Of a stretch of 64,000 nt of DNA, positions 25,876 through 35,375 are shown one piece after another. Under the pieces are notes generated by a model, which did no database searches, had not been told where the DNA came from, and saw only the letters and a program-made list of their open reading frames with translations. Source of the DNA: Bradyrhizobium sp. CB82 (GTDB lineage Bacteria; Pseudomonadota; Alphaproteobacteria; Rhizobiales; Xanthobacteraceae). Position 1 is the stretch's first letter, and every line of letters starts with the position of its first letter. Where the stretch lies: positions 2,919,001 through 2,983,000 of the forward strand of contig NZ_CP121650.1 in NCBI RefSeq assembly GCF_029714405.1, in the 5' to 3' direction. The translations under genes and the position numbers were made by a program.

Positions 25876-25962
25876 TTGACACGTCGGGCAAATCACCTCT
25901 AAAGTGGCATCATCGAAAGAGTTCGCATCGACCCGCGCGGAGACATCCGCCGCGGGTTTTTT
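25876..25962 (+). ncRNA. Promoter-terminator cassette, copy C
   Basis: TTGACA, CGTCGGGCAAATCACCTC, TAAAGT and GGCATCATCGAAAGAGTTC match copy B almost base for base. The terminator stem differs in sequence at its ends (ACCCGCGCGGA at 25931-25941 with TCCGCCGCGGGT at 25946-25957) but keeps pairing, followed by six T. The rest of the 25810-26154 gap shows nothing else. Confidence 0.45.
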
Positions 25963-26154
25963 CATTCCAATTACCGAGATCGGACGGCGGCGGCGCATCG
26001 CGGCCTCGCCTCGTTGAAACGCGTTCATTGAGCGCCGACCAGCGCGCCGTCGTCCGAGCATGACGAAAGCGCGGCGGTCGAGCGCAACAGAGCAGACCAA
26101 TATGCGACCTCGGCATGAAGGAGCGCCGGCGGCGGGTCAGACGGCAGAGACGAT

Positions 26155-26676
26155 CTACTTCAAATAGCCTACGTAGTAGATGCCGATCACGTTTTGCGAG
26201 GCATCCCGGATAGGCTTGTAACCTGTGATGTAAGGTTTACCGAGGATGTCGACCTCGCCGTAGAACGCTTCGCCTTTCCTGATGGACTCGATGGCTTTGC
26301 CCTTGGGGTCCAGAATGGTCCCGATCGCTCGGGAGCCATCGTCCTTCTTCACGTTGGTCGCGACGCGAACGTACTCGTCACCGCTTTTGACGAAGATTGT
26401 CGCCGTGCCCTGCGCTTTCTTCACGACCTCGTCGACCAGGTCGAAACTGTTGTTCATCTTGGCCGAACCAAAGTAAATGACGGGTACTTCCTTGCCTGCA
26501 ACGGAGTCGGTGCCTTCGATCCTTGGCGGCCCCAGTTGGGCCGCGATTGATACCAAGAGGTCCATGGCCGTCTTGATCCTCGCGTCCTGAGGCTCACCCA
26601 TCTGAGCGAAAACCGTCGTGGTCCAACTGAGACAGGCGGCCGCTAATATGCGGATCGCGGTTTGCTTGAGCTGCAT
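26155..26676 (-). CDS. Periplasmic Cache-domain protein
   Basis: From ATG 26676, with GGAGGAGGAGACC just upstream, the 173-residue precursor has a signal peptide (about 1-25, ending FAQ). A single Cache-type sensor fold follows: ATIFVKSGDEYVRVATNVKK, DDGSRAIGTILDP, KGEAFYGEVDILGKPYITGY, and the closing KPIRDASQNVIGIYYVGYLK. Free-standing Cache proteins bind small ligands in the periplasm and often serve chemoreceptors or kinases. No partner gene is adjacent. Confidence 0.8.
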   Translation of the reverse strand: MQLKQTAIRILAAACLSWTTTVFAQMGEPQDARIKTAMDLLVSIAAQLGPPRIEGTDSVAGKEVPVIYFGSAKMNNSFDLVDEVVKKAQGTATIFVKSGDEYVRVATNVKKDDGSRAIGTILDPKGKAIESIRKGEAFYGEVDILGKPYITGYKPIRDASQNVIGIYYVGYLK

Positions 26677-27302
26677 GAGGTCTCCTCCTCCTTCGAAAAG
26701 GCAGCGATACCTCTGGATGACTCGGAGCGCTTGGGCTCGTTGCGGACAAAGTTGTCGTCGGTTCGTATTGCGAGCCGAATTGCGACTCATACAAACGTAT
26801 CCGCTACCGCTGTGAATCCTACGGGGAGCTAAACTCCCGTTTACATATTTCTTTGTTCGCCACACAAATCCCAAAGTTCAGACGATGGGGCAAAAAGTCG
26901 CGCACCGCAGGAAAAGCGATGGCAATGCGTCAGCGGCCCTAACGCAGACGGCAGCTTATGGGCCCATAAGAGACAAACTGCCATGCCTCCGGGAACGTCG
27001 GTTCGGAAAGCTAGTGCAGAAATCCGGCTGGATAGGAAAATCCGAAACGACTTTGACGCGTCGGCAAATCACCCGTGGATTGGCACGCTGATCGGCGCTC
27101 AATCAACGCGTGTCCAGCCGCTCATTTGCGCCGTTCCCTGACTATCCCTTTCGTTCAGGTGCCGGAATCGGCGCCGTGACGATGGGGCTTGCGGCATTCG
27201 CTGGGCGTGAGATGCTCCCGTTTCCGACGGTGATTGACAAGGTGGCGGCCTTGCCGCCTATCTCGTCGAGCACAGCAACGTGGTTAAAGACGGTGACCCC
27301 TT
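26677..27302. other. Gap with a fourth cassette fragment and a decayed frame
   Basis: No intact gene is supported. TTGACGCGTCGGCAAATCAC at 27053-27072, preceded by GGAAAATCCGAAA, matches the start of cassettes A-C but lacks the terminator. From about 27160 a protein-like sequence appears in shifting frames (GLAAFAGREMLPFPTVIDK, then GGLAAYLVEHSNVVKDGDPF), suggesting a frame-broken small gene that may run into the next entry. Confidence 0.4.
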
Positions 27303-27494
27303 TTGGGGGAAACGAGCGCGAGCGCTTCGCGGTACCGTTATAAGAACTCCGACCGGTTTGGTGGGATCTATGAGCCGGACAAGCTGATGGGCTATTGCGT
27401 TGCGATCTATTTTTCCAAGCTCCTCGTCTTCGAGATAGCGACCGGCTTGATCGGCGCACTCTGGCTGGGCGTCAAGGCCGTGCTGGGCAAATGA
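27303..27494 (+). CDS. Small membrane protein, possibly tail of a broken gene
   Basis: The frame encodes YKNSDRFGGIYEPDKLMGYC and one hydrophobic segment (VAIYFSKLLVFEIATGLIGALW). Its stop overlaps the start of the GNAT gene (ATGA at 27491-27494), a sign of translational coupling. Protein-like sequence continues upstream in other frames, so this may be the C-terminal remnant of a decayed gene rather than a complete one. Confidence 0.35.
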   Translation: MGETSASASRYRYKNSDRFGGIYEPDKLMGYCVAIYFSKLLVFEIATGLIGALWLGVKAVLGK

Positions 27495-28138
27495 GCATGG
27501 GCAGTGTCATCTCGGTCGAAGGTTCGTCTCGTCTTCCAGGGAGTAGGCTCGTGCACCGTATTCGGGCTGTCGATGGCGACGACGACGAAGTCGCCGAAAT
27601 CCTCCGCGATCTTCATCAATGGACCTTCCTTGGCACCGCAGCCGTTCCGCAGTTCCGGTCGGGATATTGGTGGCTTGCCTATGATGGAGCCAAGGCTGTT
27701 GCATTTGCGGGCGTCGTGCCCTCCACGCATGCTCGCAACAGCGGGAATCTTTGCCGTGTTGGCGTCTTGCACAAGCATCAGGGGCTCGGCCTTCGCAGAC
27801 TGATGCGGGCGGTCGAGGTGCAGGCACGGCGGATCGGTTGGGAGAGCATCGTTTCGGACACGACCGACAACAGAATATCGGCGAACAACTTCATTGCGAC
27901 GGGCTACCGGCTCTATGAGCCGGAGGTGCCGTGGGGCTGGAGGAATACGCTGGCGAAAATGGCTGAGCCGGGTTTAGGCGAGGTCGTGCTTCCGCGAAGC
28001 GGAACGCACTGCGCAAGGCACGTCTCGCCTTGTCAAGACAGCAGACCATCGTCCGTTGCGTGGATACGGCCCGGCAGCCTAATGCTGCCGGGCCGCTTTT
28101 GCGTTTCGATCGCTCGTTGCGCCAGCCATCTGCGATAG
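27491..28138 (+). CDS. GNAT family N-acetyltransferase
   Basis: The frame from ATG 27491 encodes a GNAT fold: AVAFAGVVPST (strand 4), LCRVGVLHKHQGLGLRRLM with the acetyl-CoA loop (QGLGLR in the R/Q-x-x-G-x-G/A position), then SDTTDNRISANNFIATGYRL. Function is acetyl transfer to an unknown acceptor. The last 60 or so codons read through a strong terminator hairpin at 28068-28100, so the true C-terminus may have been lost by a frameshift after WGWRNTL. Confidence 0.75.
   Translation: MSMGSVISVEGSSRLPGSRLVHRIRAVDGDDDEVAEILRDLHQWTFLGTAAVPQFRSGYWWLAYDGAKAVAFAGVVPSTHARNSGNLCRVGVLHKHQGLGLRRLMRAVEVQARRIGWESIVSDTTDNRISANNFIATGYRLYEPEVPWGWRNTLAKMAEPGLGEVVLPRSGTHCARHVSPCQDSRPSSVAWIRPGSLMLPGRFCVSIARCASHLR
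28068..28100 (+). terminator. Strong intrinsic terminator
   Basis: GGCCCGGCAGC (28068-28078) and GCTGCCGGGCC (28084-28094) form a perfect 11-bp stem with a five-base loop, followed by GCTTTT. It separates the GNAT gene from the catabolic region that starts with the CoA-transferase. Confidence 0.8.
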
Positions 28139-28242
28139 CCATGCTTTATGATCGGAAGCGGGCAGGGGACTTGCGCCGTGCGGTGCGCCGGGCTTTAAAG
28201 CGGTATTCGGCGGTCACAAGCCGATGTAGGGAGAAAGCGCGC

Positions 28243-29505
28243 ATGTTGGATCAGCCGCAACTGCCGGAGCGCCCGCCACGCGCCGGAAACGGACCGACGG
28301 CACTCGACGGACTGCTAGTCATCGATTTCACACGCGTGGTCGCAGGACCTGCCTGCACGCAGATGCTCGGCGATTTCGGCGCAGATATCATCAAGATCGA
28401 GAACCCAGACGGGGGAGACGATACGCGGGCCTATGAGCACGCCGAGATCGGAGGCGAGAGCGCCGCGTTTCTTAGCCTCAATCGCAACAAGCGCGGCATC
28501 GCGCTGGATCTCGCAGTGCCTGCCGCGCGCGACGTGGCGCGCGAGTTGATCCGCAAGGCGGACGTGGTCGTGGAGAATTTCTCGGGCGGCGTCATGAAGA
28601 AGTTCGGCCTCGACTATGAGTCAGTCTCGCCGATCAATCCGCGGCTGATTTATTGTTCGATCTCTGCCTATGGCCGGACCGGGCCGTTTGCCTCGCGGCC
28701 CGGCTTTGATCCCATCACCCAGGCCGAGAGTGGCTTCATGTCGCTGAATGGCTTCCCTGATGGTCCCCCAGTCCGGACTGGTCCGCCGATCGTCGACATG
28801 GCGACGGGGATGGCAGCCGCCAACGCCATCCTCCTTGCGCTGTTGGCGCGGGAGAAGCTGGACCGCGGGCAGCACGTTGAAGTCGCGTTGTTTGATATCG
28901 CGATGGCCATGACGGGCTTCTACGGTATGGCCTATCTGATTAATGGCCAGAATCCCGGACGATTTGGCAACTCGCCAAGCGGTTCGCCCACCGTCGGAGT
29001 GTATGAAGCGTCTGACGGACCTCTCTATATGGCCTGCGCCAATGACAGGCTTTACCGCCGCCTGGCCATTGAGGTGCTCGACCGGCCTGACCTCATCACC
29101 GATCCTCGCTTCGCAACGCGGAAGGCGCGGTCCGAGAACAAGGAGAAGCTGCGTGCCGCCATTGCCGAGGTGTTTGCAGGCGATCGCCTCGAGAACTGGA
29201 TGATCAAGATGAAACAGGCGAATATCCCGGTTGGCTATCTTCGCACCATCGAGGAAGGCTTCAATGCGCCTGAGGCGCGGGAGCGGCAACGACTGAACCG
29301 GATCCCGCACCCCACGGCGGGCTGGGTGCCTAACATCGAATCTCCGCTGTCCATGAGTCTCACGCCTGCAGTTGAGCCCATCGCGGCGCCGCTGTTGGGT
29401 GAGCACACCAGGGACGTCTTGCGCAAGACGCTTGGTTTTGACGAGCGACGGCTCGCCGAGCTTGCAGAGAACGGTGCCTTCGGAGCCGGCCGGCGATCGG
29501 GGTAA
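28243..29505 (+). CDS. CaiB/BaiF family III CoA-transferase
   Basis: The 420-residue protein has the family III pattern. The N-terminal GLLVIDFTRVVAGPACTQML, then GDFGADIIKIENPDGGDDTR, is followed by FLSLNRNKRGIALDL and DVVVENFSGGVMKKFGLDY with the catalytic Asp region. The C-terminal part is IPVGYLRTIEEGF and APLLGEHTRDVLRKTLG. It moves CoA between carboxylic acids in the cytoplasm. AGGGAGAA precedes ATG 28243. It heads the plus-strand set with the flavin monooxygenase pair and likely activates a pathway intermediate. The acid is unknown. Confidence 0.88.
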   Translation: MLDQPQLPERPPRAGNGPTALDGLLVIDFTRVVAGPACTQMLGDFGADIIKIENPDGGDDTRAYEHAEIGGESAAFLSLNRNKRGIALDLAVPAARDVARELIRKADVVVENFSGGVMKKFGLDYESVSPINPRLIYCSISAYGRTGPFASRPGFDPITQAESGFMSLNGFPDGPPVRTGPPIVDMATGMAAANAILLALLAREKLDRGQHVEVALFDIAMAMTGFYGMAYLINGQNPGRFGNSPSGSPTVGVYEASDGPLYMACANDRLYRRLAIEVLDRPDLITDPRFATRKARSENKEKLRAAIAEVFAGDRLENWMIKMKQANIPVGYLRTIEEGFNAPEARERQRLNRIPHPTAGWVPNIESPLSMSLTPAVEPIAAPLLGEHTRDVLRKTLGFDERRLAELAENGAFGAGRRSG

Positions 29506-29580
29506 CCCGGCCGCTGATACCGCATCGCCTTGATTTGGCGGGCTTCCGGCCGCATAACAGTCGTGAAACGGGGAACACGA

Positions 29581-30810
29581 ATGGTAGCCGGCAATCCCAT
29601 CTCAGGTGCGGCCCAGCCGGAGGCTGAGACCGGTGAGCGTGCCTATGCCGCGATGATCGCGCGCGCCAGGGCGCTCGTTCCACAATTGCGTCAACGCGCG
29701 GCGCGGACGGAGGAGCTTCGATGCCTTCCGCCCGAAACCGAGCAGGACCTTCATGAAGCCGGCCTGTTCAGGATCCTTCAGCCCAAGCGCTTTGGCGGGG
29801 CGGAGCTCGATTACGTTGCGCTGATTGATTGTGCTGACCTCCTGGGGCAGGCAGACGCTTCAGTGGCCTGGAATTTTGCCAATCTGGCGAGCCACCACTG
29901 GATGCTCGGCATGTTCGAAGAGAAGGCCCAGACTTTGGTCTGGGGCCACGATGCCAATACTCTGATCGCCTCGTCGTTCATTTTCCCCGCCGGTCGCGCC
30001 CGGAAGACCGATGGCGGCTATCGGCTGCACGGAAGCTGGCCGTTCTCTTCGGGCGTGGCATCCTGCGAATGGAACATGCTTGCGAGCGTGGTTTATTCCG
30101 ATGATGAGGCTGACGGCATCGAATATCGCATCTTCCTGCTTCCCAAGAAGGACTACAAGATCCTCGATACCTGGAACGCTGCAGGACTGCGCGGCACCGG
30201 TTCGAGCGACGTGGAAGTCAGGGATGCCTTTGTTCCCGACTACATGACGGTCGCCGTCGGCAATCTAGCCGGAGGTCCGACGCCCGGGAGCGCGGTCAAT
30301 TCCAATCCGCTCTACGCCCTTCCGGTCTTTTCCTTGTTTCCATACGTTCTATCCGGAGTCGCGCTCGGAAATGCGCAGGCGTGCCTGGATGACTATGTCG
30401 AGGTGGTGCGCCATCGCATATCGACCTACAATCGCGCCAAGCTGAGTGATTTCCAAAGCACCCAGATCAAGATTGCCGATGCCTCTGCGAAGGTCGATGC
30501 CGCCCGCCTGATCATGCGTTCCGCCTGTGCCGTTGCAATGGAAGATGCGCGGCATGGCCAAGTTCCGAACATGGCAGCCAAGACAAAGTACAGGCGTGAC
30601 GGCGCATTCTCGGTCAATCTGTGCACCGAGGCGGTATCGATGCTGTTCGCCGCGAGCGGCGCACGCGGGTTGTTCACGAGCGGCGTCTTGCAGCGGCAAT
30701 TCCGCGATGCCCACGCCATCAACTCGCATCTCGCGTTCAATTTCGACGCAGCTGGCACGAACTACGGTCGCGTGGCGCTCGGCCTGCCGTCCGAGAACCT
30801 GACGCTGTGA
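29581..30810 (+). CDS. Class D flavin-dependent monooxygenase, oxygenase component
   Basis: The 409-residue protein has the acyl-CoA dehydrogenase fold but resembles two-component hydroxylases such as HsaA and the C2 4-hydroxyphenylacetate hydroxylase. Shared features are LPPETEQDLHEAGLFRILQP, KRFGGAELDY, SGVASCEWNM, TWNAAGLRGTGSSDVEVRDA and the C-terminal DAHAINSHLAFNFD. It would use reduced flavin from the adjacent reductase (30820, nine bases downstream) to hydroxylate a ring. ATG 29581 has GGGGAA upstream. Substrate is not visible from sequence; a pyridine or aromatic compound is inferred from the NicX-like gene nearby. Confidence 0.82.
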   Translation: MVAGNPISGAAQPEAETGERAYAAMIARARALVPQLRQRAARTEELRCLPPETEQDLHEAGLFRILQPKRFGGAELDYVALIDCADLLGQADASVAWNFANLASHHWMLGMFEEKAQTLVWGHDANTLIASSFIFPAGRARKTDGGYRLHGSWPFSSGVASCEWNMLASVVYSDDEADGIEYRIFLLPKKDYKILDTWNAAGLRGTGSSDVEVRDAFVPDYMTVAVGNLAGGPTPGSAVNSNPLYALPVFSLFPYVLSGVALGNAQACLDDYVEVVRHRISTYNRAKLSDFQSTQIKIADASAKVDAARLIMRSACAVAMEDARHGQVPNMAAKTKYRRDGAFSVNLCTEAVSMLFAASGARGLFTSGVLQRQFRDAHAINSHLAFNFDAAGTNYGRVALGLPSENLTL

Positions 30811-30819
30811 GGCCGGCCG

Positions 30820-31383
30820 ATGACTGATTTGCCCAAGCAGCCGCCGGCCGCGGACCCCGCCAACGAATTGGCAAGCGACAGCTCGCCGATCAATCCGCGC
30901 GATTTTCGCAATGCCCTTGGCACCTATGCGACGGGCGTAACCATCATTACCGCGACGGGGCCTGATGGCAAACCCTATGGTCTGACGTGCAATTCGTTTG
31001 CTTCGGTGTCTCTCAATCCGCCGCTCGTGCTCTGGAGCCTCGTGGTCTATTCGTCGAGCCTGACAGTGTTTCAGAACGCCAGCCATTTCGCGGTCAACGT
31101 GCTCGGAGTCTCACAGCAGGCGCTTGCGAACAGGTTCGCAAAATCCTCGGACGACAAGTTCACCGGCGTTGACTGGAGTCCCGGGCTCGGGAATGCGCCG
31201 GTGCTTACGGAAAGTGTCGCCAATTTTCAGTGCCGGTCCGTCAATCGGTATTACGGCGGCGACCACGTGATCTTTCTTGGAGCCGTCGAGGCCTACTCCT
31301 ACAATCGAAACGAGCCGTTGCTTTTTGCGCGCGGGAGCTACGGGCGTTTTTTGGCGGAGGATGATCGCCCGAAATCCTCGTAA
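30820..31383 (+). CDS. Flavin reductase of a two-component monooxygenase
   Basis: The 187-residue protein matches the HpaC/HsaB-type flavin reductase domain: RDFRNALGTYATGVTIITAT, YGLTCNSFASVSLNPPLVLW, HFAVNVLGVSQQALANRFA and GGDHVIFLGAVEAYSY. It reduces FMN or FAD with NAD(P)H and passes it to the oxygenase encoded just upstream. The nine-base spacing implies one transcript and a matched pair. Confidence 0.9.
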   Translation: MTDLPKQPPAADPANELASDSSPINPRDFRNALGTYATGVTIITATGPDGKPYGLTCNSFASVSLNPPLVLWSLVVYSSSLTVFQNASHFAVNVLGVSQQALANRFAKSSDDKFTGVDWSPGLGNAPVLTESVANFQCRSVNRYYGGDHVIFLGAVEAYSYNRNEPLLFARGSYGRFLAEDDRPKSS

Positions 31384-31418
31384 GACGGGCCGGTTCGGCG
31401 CTCCTCACCCAAGCCAAT

Positions 31419-32327
31419 TCAGCCTTTCGGCGCAGAGAGCTTGTAGATCTCCAGTGCATCGGCATCCGCGCCGCGGCTTGCGCTTGCTAGCCTGAATAGT
31501 TGCCCCGCGAGCGAAGCCATTGGCACGGGCGTCGAGGTGGCGTGGGCGACATCGGCGATAGTGTCGAGATCCTTCATCATCGTCGCGATGTGGCCGAGCG
31601 GCGGCGAGTGAATGCCTTGAACCATCCGCGGGACGAAGAGCTGGAGGGGAATGGAATCGGCAAAGCCTCCGGCGAGGGCTTCCGGAAGCCGTGCTGCGTC
31701 GATTCCGGCGTTCACGGCAAGACGCGTCGCCTCGGCAAGGACGGCCATCGCGCAGCCCACGATCACCTGGTTGCAGAGCTTGGTGGTCTGGCCGGCGCCG
31801 ATCGGGCCCATGTGTGTGAGCCTGCGTGCCATTGCGAGGACGTACGGCCGCACCCTCTCGACATCGGCGGCGTCTCCGCCGGCCATGACCGCGAGCGTGC
31901 CTTCCTCTGCTCCTTTTGTGCCGCCCGAGACGGGCGCGTCAATCCAGCCCATACCGTTTGCCGCCTTAAGCCGCGCGGCGATATTGCGCGCGGCATCTGG
32001 ATGGATGGATGAGAAGTCGACGACGAGCTTGCCCGCGCCGGGGGGCGTCGCAAGTCCGTCAGGGCCGAAGATCACGTCCTCGACCGCCGCGGCATCCGTC
32101 AGGCATATGAAAACAATGCTGGCATTGGTCAAAACGTCGCGGGGGCTGGCTGCGCGCTTTGCGCCGGCTTCGCTGAGGGCAGCCGCCTTCGCGGCCGTGC
32201 GGTTCCAGATTGCGACCTCGTAACCGGCCGCGAGCAGTCGCCGGGTCATGGGGGCACCCATCAATCCCAGGCCGAGGTAACCGAGCTTCTCGGCGAGGTG
32301 CGGGTTCGCGCCGTCGGATTCAGCCAT
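31419..32327 (-). CDS. 3-hydroxyisobutyrate dehydrogenase-family oxidoreductase
   Basis: From ATG 32327 the 302-residue protein has an NAD(P)-binding start LGYLGLGLMGAPMTRRLLAA, the family box VDAPVSGGTKGAEEGTLAVMAGG (WIDAPVSGGTKGA region), and the catalytic Lys in GAGQTTKLCNQVIVGC. The family oxidises beta-hydroxyacids or reduces tartronate semialdehyde. It is the only minus-strand gene between plus-strand genes of the catabolic set, so its membership in the pathway is uncertain. Confidence 0.85.
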   Translation of the reverse strand: MAESDGANPHLAEKLGYLGLGLMGAPMTRRLLAAGYEVAIWNRTAAKAAALSEAGAKRAASPRDVLTNASIVFICLTDAAAVEDVIFGPDGLATPPGAGKLVVDFSSIHPDAARNIAARLKAANGMGWIDAPVSGGTKGAEEGTLAVMAGGDAADVERVRPYVLAMARRLTHMGPIGAGQTTKLCNQVIVGCAMAVLAEATRLAVNAGIDAARLPEALAGGFADSIPLQLFVPRMVQGIHSPPLGHIATMMKDLDTIADVAHATSTPVPMASLAGQLFRLASASRGADADALEIYKLSAPKG

Positions 32328-32503
32328 GGGTCGCTTCCTTCTGTCGCGGTGCAATGCTGGTAGAACGTCGCCCTAGCATACACGGGAGCCGGTGGGGAAA
32401 TTGAAGTCGGCGCGGATGGCTTGCCTGACTGTTTGAACCATGAAACATTTACCTCTTGGTCGGGTTGGGTGGCGTCGGCCGACGCCAAAGCAGCGGAGCG
32501 GGC

Positions 32504-33490
32504 ATGATGCTGACGGTTTCAAAGTGGATCCTGGCATTTGGGGCGGTGGCGGCTATCGCCGCGAGTGCAGGCTCATCGCGGGCACAACAGACGATCCGTG
32601 TCGGCTGGACCATTCCGGCTGAGGAATCCAAATATTGGATGATGAGGCGGCCGGCGGAATTTCCCGATCTCGGCAAAACCTACAACATCGAGTGGACACA
32701 ATTCCAGGGCACCGCGCCCATGACGCAGGCGCTGGCCGCCGGCGCGCTCGACTGCGCCACGCAGGCGCCGTTGTCGCTGGCCAACGGCGTGGTCGGCGGC
32801 AATCTCAAGGCCTACATCGTGGCTCAGCACGTGTTCGAGAAGCCGGGCGGCTTTTCGGTCTACTGGGCAGTGATGGACGACTCGCCGATCAAGACGATCG
32901 CCGATCTCAAGGGCAAGACGGTCGGCATTTCGGTGATCGGAGGTGGCACGCAGGGGCCGTTCAACATGCTGCTCAAGCAGAATGGCGTTGATCCCGCCAA
33001 GGACATCAAGCTCGTCGAGGTCGGCTTTGCGGTCTCCGAAGATGCCCTTCGGCAGGGCCGGGTCGACGCCGTCAACATGAACCAGCCGTTCGCTGCGCGC
33101 GCGGAAGCAAAGGGCGGTACGCGCAAGCTGTTTTCACTCTCGCAGGCCATGCCGAACATAGTGCACATCCTCGAAGCCTGCCGCGCCGATTTCGTCGACA
33201 AGAATCCGGCGCTGGTGAAAGCCTATGTGCGTGACATCACCTCGGGCATGAAGAAAGCGCTGGCGAACCGCGAAGAGACGCTGAAAGTGGTCTCGGAGGT
33301 TCTCAAGGCGCCGATCCCGGTCCTCGACACTTACTTGCTCAAGGACAATGATTTCGGACGCGATCCGGGCGCGGCACCGAACTTCCCGGCGATCCAGAAG
33401 ATGCTAGATATCTACGCCGAGACCGGCATGCTGCCGAAACTGGATGTTGCGCAGTTCAAGCATCCGACCATCGTTGCGCCGTTGCAATAG
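32504..33490 (+). CDS. ABC transporter substrate-binding protein (NMT1/TauA/SsuA-like)
   Basis: The 328-residue precursor has a signal peptide (MMLTVSKWILAFGAVAAIAA, cut after SRA) and the type II periplasmic fold of the nitrate/sulfonate/taurine group: TIRVGWTIPAEESKYW, ALAAGALDCATQAPLSL, KTIADLKGKTVGISVIGGG and DALRQGRVDAVNMNQPFAAR. It captures a ligand for the importer encoded at 35376-37764. The IlvD-like gene between them suggests the ligand is used by this pathway, but the ligand is not known. Confidence 0.85.
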   Translation: MMLTVSKWILAFGAVAAIAASAGSSRAQQTIRVGWTIPAEESKYWMMRRPAEFPDLGKTYNIEWTQFQGTAPMTQALAAGALDCATQAPLSLANGVVGGNLKAYIVAQHVFEKPGGFSVYWAVMDDSPIKTIADLKGKTVGISVIGGGTQGPFNMLLKQNGVDPAKDIKLVEVGFAVSEDALRQGRVDAVNMNQPFAARAEAKGGTRKLFSLSQAMPNIVHILEACRADFVDKNPALVKAYVRDITSGMKKALANREETLKVVSEVLKAPIPVLDTYLLKDNDFGRDPGAAPNFPAIQKMLDIYAETGMLPKLDVAQFKHPTIVAPLQ

Positions 33491-33565
33491 GCAACTTGGC
33501 GAATAGCCGGAACGAGCTGCGGCGTCCCAATATCACGTGGGACGTCGAATGTAGAAGATACAGGT

Positions 33566-35260
33566 ATGAAGAAGCTGCGCTCCCGGGTTACGACTGACGG
33601 CCTCGACCGCGCGCCGCATCGCGCCTTCATGCGCGCAATGGGGCTGGACGACGCGGCGCTCGCCAAGCCCATGGTCGGCGTCGTCAGCATGAGGGGTGAG
33701 CAGACGCCCTGCAACATGACGCATGATTACCAGGTTGATGCGGCCAAGGCGGGTATCGAGGAAGCCGGCGGAACACCGCGCGAGTTCACGACGATCTCGG
33801 TGTCCGACGGCATCAGCATGAATCACGAGGGGATGAAGTTCTCCCTCTTTTCACGCGAGCTGATCGCTGATTCCATCGAAGCCGTCGTTCACGGGCTTGC
33901 CTACGATGCATTGATCGGCTTCGGCGGCTGCGACAAGACGCTTCCCGGCGTGATGATGGGCATGATTCGCTGCAATGTGCCGTCGATCTTCATCTACGGT
34001 GGCAGCGCATTACCCGGCCGACTGGAAGGCAGAACGCTGACCGTCCTCGATTCCTATGAGGCGGTCGGCGGTTTCATGACCGGCGAGATCGATGGCGCCA
34101 CGCTCGAAAAGATCGAGCGGAGCTGCCTACCGACCATCGGCGCGTGCGCCGGACAATTCACCGCAAACACCATGGCGATGGTTTCGGAGGCCATGGGCCT
34201 GACCATCCCCAATTGCTCGATGATCCCGGGCGTGTATCCGGAGCGCGCGCAGATCTCTCGCGGAGCGGGTCGACTCGTCATGGAAATGCTCGAGCGCGGC
34301 GGACCGCTGCCGCGCGATATCGTGACACGGAAGGCGCTGGAGAACGGTGCTGCAATTGTCGCTGCGACCGGGGGGTCGACGAATGCGGCCTTGCATCTGC
34401 CGGCAATAGCGAACGAGGCCGGGATTTCCTTTACCATCGATGATGTTGGTGAGGTATTTGCCCGCACGCCTCTGATTGGAAATCTGCGCCCTGGCGGCAA
34501 GTACACGGCAAAGGATGTCTACGATATCGGAGGAGCGGCCGTCGTCATCCGAGAGCTCATTCAGAGCGGGCATGTCGACGGAGGCACCCTGACAATTACA
34601 GGTCGCACTCTTGCCGAGGCCTATGGCAGCGCCAATGCGCCGGATGGCGAAGTCATCCACCCGGCCCGCGCGCCCATCATGAATGACGGAGGCGTCGCAG
34701 TGTTGAAGGGCAGTCTCTGCCCGGATGGAGCCGTGATCAAGGTTGCGGGCCTGAAGAACCTATTCTTTGAGGGGCACGCGCGCGTTTTCGAGGATGAAGA
34801 AGCCTGTGTCGAAGCCGTGCGTAACCGCGGCTACAAGGCGGGTGAGGTCCTCGTGATCCGTAACGAGGGACCGGTTGGCGGTCCCGGCATGCGCGAGATG
34901 CTCGGCGTCACGGCGCTGATCTATGGCCAGGGTATGGGCGAGAAGGTCGCCCTCATCACCGACGGGCGATTTTCCGGCGCGACACGCGGCTTGTGTATCG
35001 GCTACGTCTCCCCGGAGGCCTTTGTCGGAGGGCCTTTGGCGCTGGTGCGCGACGGCGATAGAATAAGAATCGACGCCGGCGGCCGTCGCTTGGATCTGTT
35101 GGTCGACGAACAAGAGCTCGCAACGCGCCGGCGCGACTGGAAGCCACAGCCGCCGCGCCATCGCGCCGGCGCCCTTGCGAAATACGCGCGCCTGGTTGGG
35201 CAGGCTCCGGGCGGAGCAGTCACTCACGAAGGACCGGCGGAATGGCCGTGGTTCAAGTGA
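33566..35260 (+). CDS. ilvD: IlvD/Edd-family dehydratase
   Basis: The 564-residue protein keeps the three Cys ligands of the Fe-S cluster: Cys49 in EQTPCNMTH, Cys122 in GFGGCDKT and Cys194 in [13 protein letters not shown]. It ends with the normal [19 protein letters not shown] box. Dihydroxy-acid dehydratase makes 2-keto acids in branched-chain amino acid synthesis, but the family also includes sugar-acid dehydratases. Its position inside an ABC importer and catabolic set suggests a catabolic paralogue. The symbol marks the family only. Confidence 0.85.
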   Translation: MKKLRSRVTTDGLDRAPHRAFMRAMGLDDAALAKPMVGVVSMRGEQTPCNMTHDYQVDAAKAGIEEAGGTPREFTTISVSDGISMNHEGMKFSLFSRELIADSIEAVVHGLAYDALIGFGGCDKTLPGVMMGMIRCNVPSIFIYGGSALPGRLEGRTLTVLDSYEAVGGFMTGEIDGATLEKIERSCLPTIGACAGQFTANTMAMVSEAMGLTIPNCSMIPGVYPERAQISRGAGRLVMEMLERGGPLPRDIVTRKALENGAAIVAATGGSTNAALHLPAIANEAGISFTIDDVGEVFARTPLIGNLRPGGKYTAKDVYDIGGAAVVIRELIQSGHVDGGTLTITGRTLAEAYGSANAPDGEVIHPARAPIMNDGGVAVLKGSLCPDGAVIKVAGLKNLFFEGHARVFEDEEACVEAVRNRGYKAGEVLVIRNEGPVGGPGMREMLGVTALIYGQGMGEKVALITDGRFSGATRGLCIGYVSPEAFVGGPLALVRDGDRIRIDAGGRRLDLLVDEQELATRRRDWKPQPPRHRAGALAKYARLVGQAPGGAVTHEGPAEWPWFK

Positions 35261-35375
35261 GTGGCGCCGGAATGGCATTCGTCTGGCAAGTGTCGTGTAA
35301 GTCGATGCCAATCGTAGAGGGAATTGAACTGGTCGTTCGTATTCGGTGTCACGCGCGCTTGAGGCAGGAGACGGC

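Noticed and set aside
25813..26116. Short minus-strand frames opposite cassette C
   Set aside because: No ribosome site or family, and they run across the cassette's terminator.
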